A stretch of 7,918 nt of DNA from CAJPSE01 sp963514535 (GCA_963514535.1 CAUPUB010000100.1:1-7918); one strand, 5' to 3'. Shown: positions 1 to 5,830, numbered from the stretch's first letter. Notes: generated by a model from the letters alone, not told the origin. A program made the numbers and translations.

Positions 1-37
1 CCTTCTCACTCTCAAATTCAATCTTGTAGAACAGCAT
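1..37 (-). CDS. Start of an unidentified gene running off the left edge
   Basis: An ATG at 37-35 on the minus strand opens a frame reading MLFYKIEFESEK before the window ends. A GGGAGGA ribosome binding site (about 43-49) sits 5 bases upstream, and a candidate promoter with GATAAT at 99-94 lies about 56 bases before the start. Twelve residues are too few to assign a family. An overlapping frame (95-18, about 25 codons, starting MEWIVPNG) also looks protein-like, but its start lies inside the proposed -10 box and has no ribosome binding site, so I prefer the ATG at 37. Confidence 0.5.
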   Translation of the reverse strand, partial: MLFYKIEFESEK

Positions 38-93
38 CGTCGTCCTCCCGTTCGTCCAGAAAGGTCTCCAGGCCATTGGGAACAATCCATTCC

Positions 94-155
94 ATTATCG
101 GGTATAGGGAGCGTTGTGTCCCGTCGGACTCAGGAAAAATTTTTTCCGGACGGTC
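94..155 (-). promoter_or_regulatory. Palindrome-plus-promoter element, copy 1
   Basis: Read on the minus strand, the element starts with GACCGT, runs into an A/T palindrome (147-133, centre GGAAAAAATTTTTCC), and after exactly 33 bases reaches GATAAT (99-94), a 5/6 match to a sigma-70 -10 box. A weak -35-like GGGACA lies 17 bases upstream of it. The same layout with identical spacing recurs at 1936-1997. In both places a minus-strand start codon follows the GATAAT by about 45-56 bases. The palindrome would be centred near -53, where an activator site or an A/T-rich UP element would act. The function is inferred; the paired structure is visible. Confidence 0.5.
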
Positions 156-364
156 GGCAAGCGGTTCCGGGGTAACCCCATCCTGCGGCGCTTCGGTACG
201 ATGGGGACTTTGTAAAGTGGTCGGTGGCCGAGGAGCTGGAGGGGATGAGAGAGAATGGCAGGGAAGCGTGAGGGATAGACTCCAGGGCCCCGGGAGTGCG
301 GGCTCCGAAAGAGGCCCCTGCCCGGGCCTCATGGGGGCGGATTTCGTTGCGCACCGTCAGGCCC

Positions 365-402
365 AACAAACAAAAAGGCAGGCCCAACAAAAAAGGGCCT
401 GC
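365..402 (-). terminator. Intrinsic terminator of the esterase/ADP-ribosylglycohydrolase operon
   Basis: On the minus strand GCAGGCCC (402-395) pairs perfectly with GGGCCTGC (385-378) across a 9-base T-rich loop and is followed at once by CTTTTTGTTTGTT. This is a textbook Rho-independent terminator about 80 bases past the stop codon of the ADP-ribosylglycohydrolase gene. The segment GCCCAACAAA occurs twice (361-370 and 382-391), so the loop and the tail carry the same sequence. Confidence 0.8.
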
Positions 403-471
403 ATCACTATCGGTGCAGGTCCGGGAAAAAAGGACTTCAATCCTGACAAACAATTCAAAGTTGGAACAGTA

Positions 472-493
472 CCGCCCCTGTCATCAGGGGCGG
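472..493 (-). other. Stem-loop overlapping a stop codon
   Basis: CCGCCCCTG (472-480) pairs with CAGGGGCGG (485-493) around a TCAT loop, a perfect 9-base-pair GC-rich stem. The stop codon of the ADP-ribosylglycohydrolase gene (486-484) lies in the loop and upper stem. No T-run follows directly, so it is not a standard intrinsic terminator. It could stabilise the 3' end of the mRNA or support the terminator further down. Confidence 0.5.
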
Positions 494-1284
494 GGCCTCC
501 GGGGTTCCGGAAACGTCAGCGCAAGCGACCGGAGCCCGTCGTCCAGGATGCTCAGAGCATGCCGGCGAATGGGGTCGGGCACGCCATAAACCCCCTCGGC
601 CAGGCTGCCCGTTATTGCGGCGAGGGTGTCGCTGTCGCCGCCGATCGAGATGGCGTTGCGGACGGCGTCCTCGAATCCTTTGGACTCCAGGAAGGCGACG
701 ATGGCCTGCGGCACGGTCCCCTGGCAGGTCACGTCGAACTCATAATCGGGCCGGATGGCGTCGAGCGTGAAGTCCAGGTCGTAATAGGCCGAGAGTGCGG
801 AACGGATCTCGGCAAGGGAGGCCCCGCTGCGTGCCAGGAAAATGCCCTCGGCCGTCGCCACCGCCCCCTTGATCCCCTCGGGATGATTGTGCGTCACCCC
901 GGCGGAGGACCTGGACAACGACCGGGCCTCCTCGAGGCTCTCCGCCAGGAAGCCGGCCGCGGAGACCCTCATGGCCGCCCCGTTGCCGAAGCTGTTGTAG
1001 GGGCGCGGGGCCTCGGAGAAGATCCACCTCTTGAAATATCCACCATACCTCCGGCCTGGATAATGCCGGCCGAAAAGCTGCATCGTCTCCGTCAGGACGC
1101 GGTCGAGATCGGGCGCGGAACCATCCTTGAAATCCCGTATCGCCCGGTACACGGCACAGGTCATGACCGTATCGTCCGTGAAGAAACAATCCGGCCTGAA
1201 AAACGGAAAGTCCTTCGTCTTGATGTTGTGCCACTCATAGACCGACCCCACGATGTCTCCAACTATAGCTCCGATCACCTGCAA
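484..1284 (-). CDS. ADP-ribosylglycohydrolase family protein
   Basis: This cytoplasmic enzyme belongs to the DraG/ARH family, which removes ADP-ribose from modified proteins or nucleic acids using a two-metal Mg centre. All family motifs are visible: GAIVGDIVGSVYE (residues 5-17), the metal-binding TDDT (36-39), NGAAMR (101-106), THNHPEGIKGA (131-141) and GGDSDT (215-220). The length of 266 residues is typical of a single-domain member. The start is a TTG at 1284 just after a GAGGGGGG purine run. A GTG at 1278 would give MIGAIVGD and has better spacing, so the true start may be two codons later. The gene follows the esterase gene by 7 bases and is surely co-transcribed with it. The substrate cannot be told from sequence: no ADP-ribosyltransferase or nitrogenase gene is in view, so a DraG role in nitrogen fixation is not supported. 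Confidence 0.92.
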   Translation of the reverse strand: MQVIGAIVGDIVGSVYEWHNIKTKDFPFFRPDCFFTDDTVMTCAVYRAIRDFKDGSAPDLDRVLTETMQLFGRHYPGRRYGGYFKRWIFSEAPRPYNSFGNGAAMRVSAAGFLAESLEEARSLSRSSAGVTHNHPEGIKGAVATAEGIFLARSGASLAEIRSALSAYYDLDFTLDAIRPDYEFDVTCQGTVPQAIVAFLESKGFEDAVRNAISIGGDSDTLAAITGSLAEGVYGVPDPIRRHALSILDDGLRSLALTFPEPRRPRP

Positions 1285-1291
1285 GCCCCCC

Positions 1292-1891
1292 TCATTCCAA
1301 ATTCCCGGGACCGAAGGAATCCTCGATATCCTGCCGGACCCGGCCGAATACCGCCTCCAGGGCCTCCGTGTCCGTGAAGCCGTGCCCGCCCCGCTCGACG
1401 GGGATCAGGACCACCCCCGTCTCCCTCCGTCCCTCGACGGGCCTCAGGATAGGGACCGTGGTCTCTCCATGCCCGATCACCTCGTCGTCCAGACAATAGG
1501 CCGCCCACGTCCGCGGAAAACGGCCGTCCAGATAGCTCTCGGAGAAACACCGGAGGAGATCCCGCAGAAAGTCCGGAGCGGCCCCCGCCTCCCGGCCCAG
1601 CAGGATGAACGGTGCAAGGGCGGGATTGATCAGGAGGCACATGGCGTCCGTCCTCTGATGGCAGAGATACCAGGCGTAGAAGCCTCCCAGGCTGTTCCCG
1701 ACGAACAGATGGGGACGGCCCCTCCTGCTCTCCTCCGGCACCAACTCCCGGAGCCGTGCCAGGTCGGAGGCAACGCTCACGTTACCCAGCTGCGGGCCTC
1801 GGATGTCCTCGTACAGGCCTCCAAACACCCTGACGACCCGATCGAACTTGTCTCCCGGGGAACCCTGATAACCATGAATGTAGAGAAGCAT
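1292..1891 (-). CDS. YqiA/YcfP-like alpha/beta-hydrolase (esterase)
   Basis: This is a small cytoplasmic alpha/beta-fold hydrolase of 199 residues resembling the UPF0227/YqiA esterase family. Visible features are the oxyanion-strand motif YIHGYQGSP (4-12), the nucleophile elbow GNSLGG with Ser67, the family-typical INPALAPF (88-95), an acidic candidate at Asp135/Asp136 in LDDEV, and the catalytic His170 in RGGHGF. I place the start at 1891 because TAAGGAGG (1905-1898) lies six bases upstream; a start at 1933 would add 14 residues unlike the family and would ignore this site. It is the first gene of a two-gene unit with the ADP-ribosylglycohydrolase and sits about 45 bases after the GATAAT box at 1941-1936. 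The natural substrate is unknown. Confidence 0.87.
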   Translation of the reverse strand: MLLYIHGYQGSPGDKFDRVVRVFGGLYEDIRGPQLGNVSVASDLARLRELVPEESRRGRPHLFVGNSLGGFYAWYLCHQRTDAMCLLINPALAPFILLGREAGAAPDFLRDLLRCFSESYLDGRFPRTWAAYCLDDEVIGHGETTVPILRPVEGRRETGVVLIPVERGGHGFTDTEALEAVFGRVRQDIEDSFGPGNLE

Positions 1892-1935
1892 CGTCGGCCT
1901 CCTTATGACATCATGACACCCTGAATGTGCCATCT

Positions 1936-1997
1936 ATTATCGGGCATGAAGGGGTGGGCGTCTCCCCCGCGTGCGGAAAGAATTTTTCCGCACGGTC
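1936..1997 (-). promoter_or_regulatory. Palindrome-plus-promoter element, copy 2 (upstream of the esterase)
   Basis: On the minus strand, GACCGT is followed by a perfect hairpin of GTGCGGAAA and TTTCCGCAC (1993-1985 with 1979-1971, 5-base loop). After exactly 33 bases from the GGAAA core comes GATAAT (1941-1936), 45 bases before the esterase ATG. The same arrangement without any gap occurs at 94-155. The core blocks match at about 20 of 23 bases (1975-1997 versus 133-155). The -35 position holds only GAGACG, so the promoter is weak by itself. The hairpin lies 27 bases past the rsmI stop and could also shape that transcript's 3' end, although no T-run follows. Confidence 0.5.
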
Positions 1998-2019
1998 CCT
2001 GTCGTCGAGACCCCGAGGA

Positions 2020-2868
2020 TCATGCGCTCCCGTCCCCGTTCCCATCCAGGTTCCTCAAGCTCAAGAGGTACGCCTTCACGGCGTTCTTCGCCACGGGATG
2101 ACGGGCCACGATGGTCTCGACGGCGGAGCGCACCGTGGCCCCCTCGGCGTGCAGCGCGTCCGCCTCGGCCTTCCAGGCATTTTCGTCCCCGTCCTCGCCC
2201 CCCGGGACGTGTCCCTCTACGACCAGGACCATCTCCCCCCTGAGCCCCTGTTTGAGCCGCGAGAGCAGGCCCGAGAGGGGGGATCGGATCGACTCCTGAT
2301 AGACCTTGCTGATCTCCCGGACGAGGGCGGCCCTGCGGTCGCCCCAGGCCTCCGCCATCTCCGCGATCTGGCGTTCCGCCTTGTGCGGGGATATGTAGAA
2401 ACAGAGCGTCCAGGGGACGCCGCGCAGGGATTGAAAGAGCTCCCCTCGGGCGCCCGGCTTCTCCGGGGGGAATCCGAGGAAAAGGAAGGGGTGCGGCGTC
2501 AGTCCCGAGAGCAGCAGCGCCGGCAGCAGGGCCGAGGGGCCGGGCAGGACGTCCGCCTCGATCCCCTCGTCGAGCGCGGAACGCAGCAGAATCCAGCCGG
2601 GGTCGGAGACCCCCGGGGTTCCCGCATCGCTGACGACTGCGACACTCTTGCCCACACGCAGAGCCCCCATCAGCCGCGGCAGGCACTCCTTCTCGTTGTG
2701 AAGGTGAAAGGGGACGAGCGGCGCCGTGATGTGATAGCGCCGCAGCAAAACGGACGAGGTCCGAGTGTCCTCGCAGGCGATGAGGTCGGCGTTCCGCAGG
2801 ACCCGGAGCGCGCGCAGGGTGATGTCCTCCAGGTTGCCGATCGGGGTTGGAACGAGCGTCAATGGCAT
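2020..2868 (-). CDS. rsmI: 16S rRNA (cytidine(1402)-2'-O)-methyltransferase RsmI
   Basis: RsmI uses S-adenosylmethionine to methylate the ribose 2'-OH of C1402 in 16S rRNA, in the decoding centre of the small ribosomal subunit. The 282 residues match the family length (about 286 in Escherichia coli). Family hallmarks in order are VPTPIGNLEDITLRAL (6-21), ADLIACEDTR (27-36), SDAGTPGVSDPG (80-91), LPGPSA (108-113), the ISPHK segment near the middle, REISKVYQE and GEMVLVVEG. The ATG at 2868 gives the conserved N-terminus; the ribosome binding site is only a weak GTGGGGG. It follows the TrmN6-like gene on the same strand, separated by about 140 bases filled with stem-loops. This pairing is also known in Firmicutes (yabB and yabC). 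Confidence 0.97.
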   Translation of the reverse strand: MPLTLVPTPIGNLEDITLRALRVLRNADLIACEDTRTSSVLLRRYHITAPLVPFHLHNEKECLPRLMGALRVGKSVAVVSDAGTPGVSDPGWILLRSALDEGIEADVLPGPSALLPALLLSGLTPHPFLFLGFPPEKPGARGELFQSLRGVPWTLCFYISPHKAERQIAEMAEAWGDRRAALVREISKVYQESIRSPLSGLLSRLKQGLRGEMVLVVEGHVPGGEDGDENAWKAEADALHAEGATVRSAVETIVARHPVAKNAVKAYLLSLRNLDGNGDGSA

Positions 2869-2905
2869 GCAATACCCCCACAGTCAAAAGACAAAAAATC
2901 AACGA

Positions 2906-2986
2906 CTTGGGGCTTCGCCCCAAACCCCGCACATCAAAATCTTGGGGCTTCGCCCCAAACCCCACTCAAGGGACTCGTCCCTTGAG
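2906..2986. repeat. Cluster of three stem-loops, two of them exact direct repeats
   Basis: A 23-base unit is repeated exactly at 2906-2928 and 2941-2963, 35 bases apart. Each copy forms a 7-base-pair hairpin, TTGGGGC-TTC-GCCCCAA. A third, unrelated hairpin follows at 2965-2986 (CTCAAGGGA-CTCG-TCCCTTGAG, 9 perfect pairs). On the minus strand, the sense of the flanking genes, the loop reads GCGAAGC, known in DNA as an exceptionally stable mini-hairpin. The last hairpin is followed seven bases later by GATTTTTTGTCTTTT (about 2899-2885). The cluster sits between the TrmN6-like gene and rsmI and could attenuate or process their shared transcript. It resembles dispersed intergenic REP-type repeats; whether it recurs in this genome cannot be judged here. 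Confidence 0.8.
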
Positions 2987-3009
2987 AATCCCACTTGAAA
3001 CAACCCTCT

Positions 3010-3741
3010 TCATCCCAGCCCCTCCGGCTCATAGGCTCTCAACAACTCGGGCGTATAATTCCCATCCCCGTCCCGGACAAAGAGCGGCGGCTCGACCATG
3101 AGCCCCTCGCCTCCGCCCTTCACGCACTCGAGCAGAAAGACATTCGAAGGACGGCCGATACAGGGGTGGACCAGCCTCAACCTCTTGGGGACCAGGCTGG
3201 CCCGAAGCGCCGCCCCCACAAAGGAGGCCATCCGCTCCGTTCGAAAGACGGCGAAGAAGCGGCCGCGCCCTCTCAGGAGCCGCGCCGCGGCCGCCGCGAC
3301 GTCATCGACGGAACAGCAGGCCCCCTGGCGGGCGATGGAGCGGGCCGCGACGGGGCTTTCCCGTCCCCTTCCGGGCGATTCGTAGGGGGGGTTGGCGACG
3401 ACCCCGTCAAAGGCGCCGGAAGGCAACAGGGACGGGTCACGCAGGTCGCCGCACCGAAACGAGACGCGATCCGACAGCCCGTTCTCGCGCCCGTTGCGCT
3501 CCGCCATGGCGGCGAGGTCCGGCTGGAGCTCGAGCCCCATGATGCGGAACCCCTCCGGGAAACGCAGGGCCAGTATCAGGGAGACCGCCCCGGCCGCGGC
3601 CCCCAGTTCGACAAAGCTCGATCGTCCTCTCGGGGGACGACGTACCCAGGAGGCCAGCAGCACCGTGTCCAGGTTGACGCGGGGCCCCGCCTCGGGCTGC
3701 CAGAGCCGAAGGCGGCCGTAGAGGATGTCGTCGTGCGTCAT
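3010..3741 (-). CDS. TrmN6-like tRNA (adenine-N6)-methyltransferase
   Basis: This is a class I S-adenosylmethionine-dependent N6-adenine methyltransferase of the YfiC/TrmN6/YabB type, whose characterised member modifies A37 of tRNA-Val. In 243 residues it shows the N-terminal LRLWQPEAGPRVNLDTVLLA (11-30; the family commonly has a Q-x4-GYR-x2-DSVLLA-like stretch), the cofactor-binding motif FVELGAAAGAVSL (43-55), an acidic residue ending strand 2 (GLELQ, 69-73), and the catalytic NPPY (117-120). The AAA in motif I replaces the more usual G-x-G pattern. The start at 3741 is set by a GGGGGGAG ribosome binding site seven bases upstream; an upstream ATG at 3831 would add 30 unlike residues and overlap the preceding gene. 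It begins 26 bases after the stop of the frameshifted gene. The exact tRNA target is not provable. Confidence 0.87.
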   Translation of the reverse strand: MTHDDILYGRLRLWQPEAGPRVNLDTVLLASWVRRPPRGRSSFVELGAAAGAVSLILALRFPEGFRIMGLELQPDLAAMAERNGRENGLSDRVSFRCGDLRDPSLLPSGAFDGVVANPPYESPGRGRESPVAARSIARQGACCSVDDVAAAAARLLRGRGRFFAVFRTERMASFVGAALRASLVPKRLRLVHPCIGRPSNVFLLECVKGGGEGLMVEPPLFVRDGDGNYTPELLRAYEPEGLG

Positions 3742-3767
3742 AGTTTTCTCCCCCCGATTCCAATACG

Positions 3768-4999
3768 TTATCTCCCCGCGCCTTTGAGAAAAAATTCCTC
3801 CATATCCTGCGAGGTCTTGCCCGTCAGCCACATCAGCATCCGGATGGTGGCCGTCTCCAGGCGGGCATCCCCGAGGAACTTCTCCGTTTGGGCGATCGTC
3901 TCCGCGCCCTCTCCTCCGGCCAGATCACGGGCGCGGTCGACGGCCTGAGCGGCCGCGGCGTGATGTTCCTCGCCACTCGACTCTCCAGTTATCACGCTCA
4001 TGACGCCTGTCATGGCATGGATTTCTGCCAGGGTAATATACGCCTTGAACAGATCCCCGGCGCATTTTTGGGAGAGGGTTGGGTTGGTGCGGTCGTAGTA
4101 GGCTATCCGCTCGAGGATTGCCACCGCTTTTTCCAATGCCTCCATGCTGGCCTTGAAATCCGAGGGGGTGAGCAGCCTTGCGAGGTCTCGTCCCGCGTTT
4201 CCGACGAAGCTGCCGAGAGGTGAGTCCGCCTTGCCCCCCTGATGTTGTGGAAGAAGGTGGACAGCTCGGTGTAGATCGAGAGGAGCGTGGCGACGGCCCA
4301 GGCGCCCTTCCAGCGCGCCATGCCGCGCAGCAGCTCGACGACGGCGTCCTTCAGGCTCAGGACTCCGCCGTCCGAGCCCTCGTCCTCGTGGTCGGGGCGC
4401 AGCGCCCACACGTCCCGCTCCGTAAGGCCAAGCCGGCCGACGTCCGCCTCGGCCCTCCTCTTCTCCTCCTCCCAGAAACGCCGGATTCGTTCCTCCTCCT
4501 CCCGTGAGCGGGGCTCCGGGCCCCTGCGCGGCTTGAGGAAGCGCAGAAGGTAGTCCTCCTCCTGACAGTCCAGGAGAAGGTCGAAGACACGCTCGTCGTA
4601 CCCGGCTGTTTTGCCGTCCGCCTCGTGCGTGCACTCCGCCAGGCGCCGTTTCCAGGCATCCGGGTACTTGCCGCCGTTCTTGACGTCCCTCAGCGTGCGC
4701 GAGATGTTCGACTGGTTCCGGTCCATGACCAGGGCGATGTCGAACTGGTTCCAGAGGGCGGTCGCCCCTTGGAAGACGAGGCCGGAGAGGGCGGGGATGC
4801 GGAGGGTGGGGTCGTCGTTGAGCAGCTCTCCCATGGCCTCGCGTCGCCCCAGAGGGTCCTCGGAGTCCAGCTTGTCGTAGCTGCGGACGTAGAACGCCAG
4901 GCGGAGCTCCAGGATCTTCCGCGTTTTCATTAGCCAACGGCACCGTTTCTCCATGGCCTGCCGCTGTTCGGGCGTTGGGAAGGGCTGAGCGTCTGACAT
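3768..4999 (-). CDS. Hypothetical protein with HTH-like segment, apparent frameshift
   Basis: I do not recognise this gene. Translation starts at ATG 4999 with an excellent AGGAGGT six bases upstream, and the frame is convincing to about residue 253 (FFHNIRG). It then turns into nonsense rich in Arg, Ser and Pro. The -1 frame from about 4239 continues sensibly as GKADSPLGSFVGNAGRDLAR and ends at 3768. The switch falls on a run of six Gs (4239-4234, minus strand). One extra G would give a continuous protein of about 410 residues. Residues 85-105 (ending QSNISRTLRDV) look like a helix-turn-helix. Residues 155-195 are strongly charged and probably helical. The C-terminal part is helical and Ala-rich. 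The gene heads the minus-strand run with the TrmN6-like gene. The break could be a sequencing error, a real mutation, phase variation, or slippage. Confidence 0.7.
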
Positions 5000-5013
5000 C
5001 GCCGGACCTCCTA

Positions 5014-5174
5014 AAAGTCGAATCTGCAAGTCGAATCCAGACCGTCTTTGATGATACACAGGCAGGATATAACGGCCCGCGCCTTTTAGCAAGTCCGGGG
5101 AACGCCGCAGGAGGGACAAGACGGGAGAAAAACGATCAGACGCATTTGTGCTTCGCCCCGTTGTCCGTTACATT
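5014..5174 (+). repeat. Dispersed promoter-bearing repeat, copy A
   Basis: This element recurs at 6168-6325. Conserved blocks are 5014-5046 (32 of 33 bases, with AAGTCGAATC repeated twice inside), 5054-5075 (22 of 22, including CAGGCAGGATATAACGG), 5134-5148 (GATCAGACGCATTTG, 15 of 15) and TTACATT (5168-5174). The middle (5076-5133) is variable. The first two blocks differ by a one-base gap. The last block and TTACATT keep the same distance in both copies. The left end touches the ribosome binding site of the HTH-like gene. The right end forms a plus-strand promoter. Confidence 0.85.
5146..5174 (+). promoter_or_regulatory. Candidate promoter at the right end of repeat copy A
   Basis: TTGTGC (5146-5151) and TACATT (5169-5174) are spaced by exactly 17 bases. 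The -35 is only a half match (TTG), but both boxes and their distance are kept in repeat copy B, where the promoter reads TTGAAA and TACATT. Transcription would start near 5181, just before the long stem-loop at 5187-5223. Confidence 0.45.
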
Positions 5175-5186
5175 GGGGCGCGTCAT

Positions 5187-5241
5187 GAGAGGGGACGGCG
5201 AACGTATTTCGCCGCTTCCTCTCCACATCGTCGGCTTTTTT
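5187..5241 (+). other. Long stem-loop followed by T-run: possible short RNA or leader attenuator
   Basis: GAGAGG (5187-5192) pairs with CCTCTC (5218-5223), and CGGCGAA (5196-5202) with TTCGCCG (5208-5214). Two G-T wobbles and one mismatch join them into a near-continuous helix. TTTTTT follows at 5236-5241, 12 bases past the stem. A short alternative stem GCCG/CGGC (5211-5214 with 5232-5235) abuts the T-run and would compete with the large stem. With the promoter at 5146-5174 this could make an RNA of about 60 bases or a leader with conditional termination. No known RNA family is recognised. Confidence 0.3.
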
Positions 5242-5359
5242 GATAGAATGTAAGAATACAGCGTGTGTCTGTCATTTTTCGGGGTCGTCCGCTTGTTTGT
5301 GGGGACCGCCCAGATGCTTCCGGATCGCAGGGCCTGTGTGGGAAGCCGATAAAACACAT

Positions 5360-5388
5360 TTGAAATAAGAGTGGCCGGGCGGTAAATT
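5360..5388 (+). promoter_or_regulatory. Promoter for the small membrane protein
   Basis: TTGAAA (5360-5365), a 17-base spacer and TAAATT (5383-5388) form a good sigma-70-type promoter. The start codon at 5453 lies 64 bases beyond the -10 box. The -35 is embedded in ACACATTTGAAA, similar to GCATTTGAAA at the Hsp70 promoter. Confidence 0.6.
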
Positions 5389-5452
5389 AGGGGCACAGCA
5401 GAAGCTGGCGGGACAGATCGCTTCCAGCAGAATTCGGAAAGGAGAGGTTTGC

Positions 5453-5737
5453 ATGTCGGAGAACGAAGTGAATCGGGAGGATGGACCGGAAAAGGGCGGG
5501 ACTGTGGTCGTGGTGCAGGGACAGAGCAACGCCCTTGGAATCTGCAGCATCATCTGCAGCATCGTCAGCGTCTTTTTTGTTGCGCTCATCTTCGCACCCC
5601 TGGGGATCCTGCTGGGGATCATCGCGGTCACCAAGAAGCAGACAGCTTTCGGCATCGTCGGCATCATCATTGCCGTCGTATCTCTGCTGATGTCCCCATC
5701 GTTTCACCTGCTTCTCATCGGAATAGGGATGCACTGA
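5453..5737 (+). CDS. Small DUF4190-like membrane protein
   Basis: This 94-residue protein has a polar N-terminus (1-26), a long hydrophobic stretch (28-60) that can make two passes hinged at Pro49-Gly51, a KKQ turn (61-63), and a further hydrophobic segment (65-81) ending in a short hydrophobic tail. The pattern LGI..., then GILLGIIAV-TKK, then GIVGIIIAVVSLL resembles the DUF4190 family of small integral membrane proteins of unknown function. AAGGAGAG (about 5438-5445) precedes the ATG by seven bases, and a TTGAAA-N17-TAAATT promoter lies upstream. It appears to be transcribed alone and meets the convergent nuclease remnant at a shared hairpin. No function can be assigned. Confidence 0.85.
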   Translation: MSENEVNREDGPEKGGTVVVVQGQSNALGICSIICSIVSVFFVALIFAPLGILLGIIAVTKKQTAFGIVGIIIAVVSLLMSPSFHLLLIGIGMH

Positions 5738-5798
5738 AGGACGGTAGTTTTCCTGCAACACGGAACTTTTCGTCTGGAGGATGGGAAAAAACAGACGA

Positions 5799-5829
5799 AT
5801 GAGCGGCCCCTGTTACTGGGGCCGCTCAT
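5799..5829. terminator. Strong inverted repeat between convergent genes
   Basis: ATGAGCGGCCCC (5799-5810) pairs perfectly over 12 bases with GGGGCCGCTCAT (5818-5829) around TGTTACT. It starts one base past the stop codon of the minus-strand remnant (5833-5831). On the minus strand a TTTTTT run follows about 8 bases later (5791-5786), so it best fits a terminator for the minus strand. On the plus strand the next bases are not T-rich, but the stem may still end or protect the transcript of the membrane protein. Confidence 0.65.
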
Positions 5830-5830
5830 C

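Larger units (their letters stand above)
38..483. other. Intergenic region: promoter element, possible coding scrap, terminator
   Basis: This 446-base stretch separates the ADP-ribosylglycohydrolase gene from the gene leaving the left edge. It holds the palindrome-plus-promoter element (94-155), an inverted repeat pairing CCCCATC (176-182) with GATGGGG (200-206), and the intrinsic terminator (365-402). Its left arm begins in the stop-codon hairpin at 472-493. At 176-271 on the plus strand a stretch of 31 codons between two stops ends WSVAEELEGMRENGREA. It reads like natural protein but has no upstream start or ribosome binding site, so it may be a scrap of a decayed gene. I see no intact gene here. 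Longer open frames on both strands are GC-driven shadows. Confidence 0.6.
5000..5452. other. Divergent intergenic region with repeat, promoters and hairpin
   Basis: This 453-base gap lies between the minus-strand HTH-like gene (start 4999) and the plus-strand small membrane protein (start 5453). It contains dispersed repeat copy A with its promoter (5014-5174), a long stem-loop (5187-5223) followed by a T-run, and a second promoter (5360-5388) 65 bases before the membrane protein start. In 5242-5359 I see nothing beyond weak inverted repeats. Short minus-strand frames here (for example 5396-5136) lack ribosome binding sites and run through the repeat. Confidence 0.6.

Noticed and set aside
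18..95. Small minus-strand frame starting MEWIVPNG as a leader peptide
   Set aside because: Its start lies within or beside the proposed -10 box and lacks a ribosome binding site. The natural look of its sequence keeps a small doubt.
76..1377. Long plus-strand open frame opposite the ADP-ribosylglycohydrolase gene
   Set aside because: It is antisense to a gene with complete family motifs, is rich in Gly, Arg and Pro, and has no ribosome binding site; it is a GC-driven shadow.
2906..2963. Repeated palindromic units as a possible CRISPR array
   Set aside because: Only two copies with a 12-base gap exist, far short of CRISPR repeat and spacer sizes, and no cas genes are present.
1927..2985. 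Long open frames on both strands overlapping rsmI (plus 1927-2985, minus 1937-2965)
   Set aside because: Both are low-complexity Arg/Gly/Pro shadows of rsmI and run through the hairpin cluster and promoter element.
4250..4943. N-terminal two thirds of the minus-strand frame 4943-3768 as a separate gene start
   Set aside because: That part is Arg/Pro/Gly-rich nonsense; only the part after about 4240 is real, as the continuation of the gene that starts at 4999.
5000..5119. N-terminal extension of the HTH-like gene up to 5119, and the minus-strand frame 6296-6114
   Set aside because: Both contain the peptide RYILPVY only because they read through the two copies of the same DNA repeat. Neither has a ribosome binding site, while 4999 has an excellent one.
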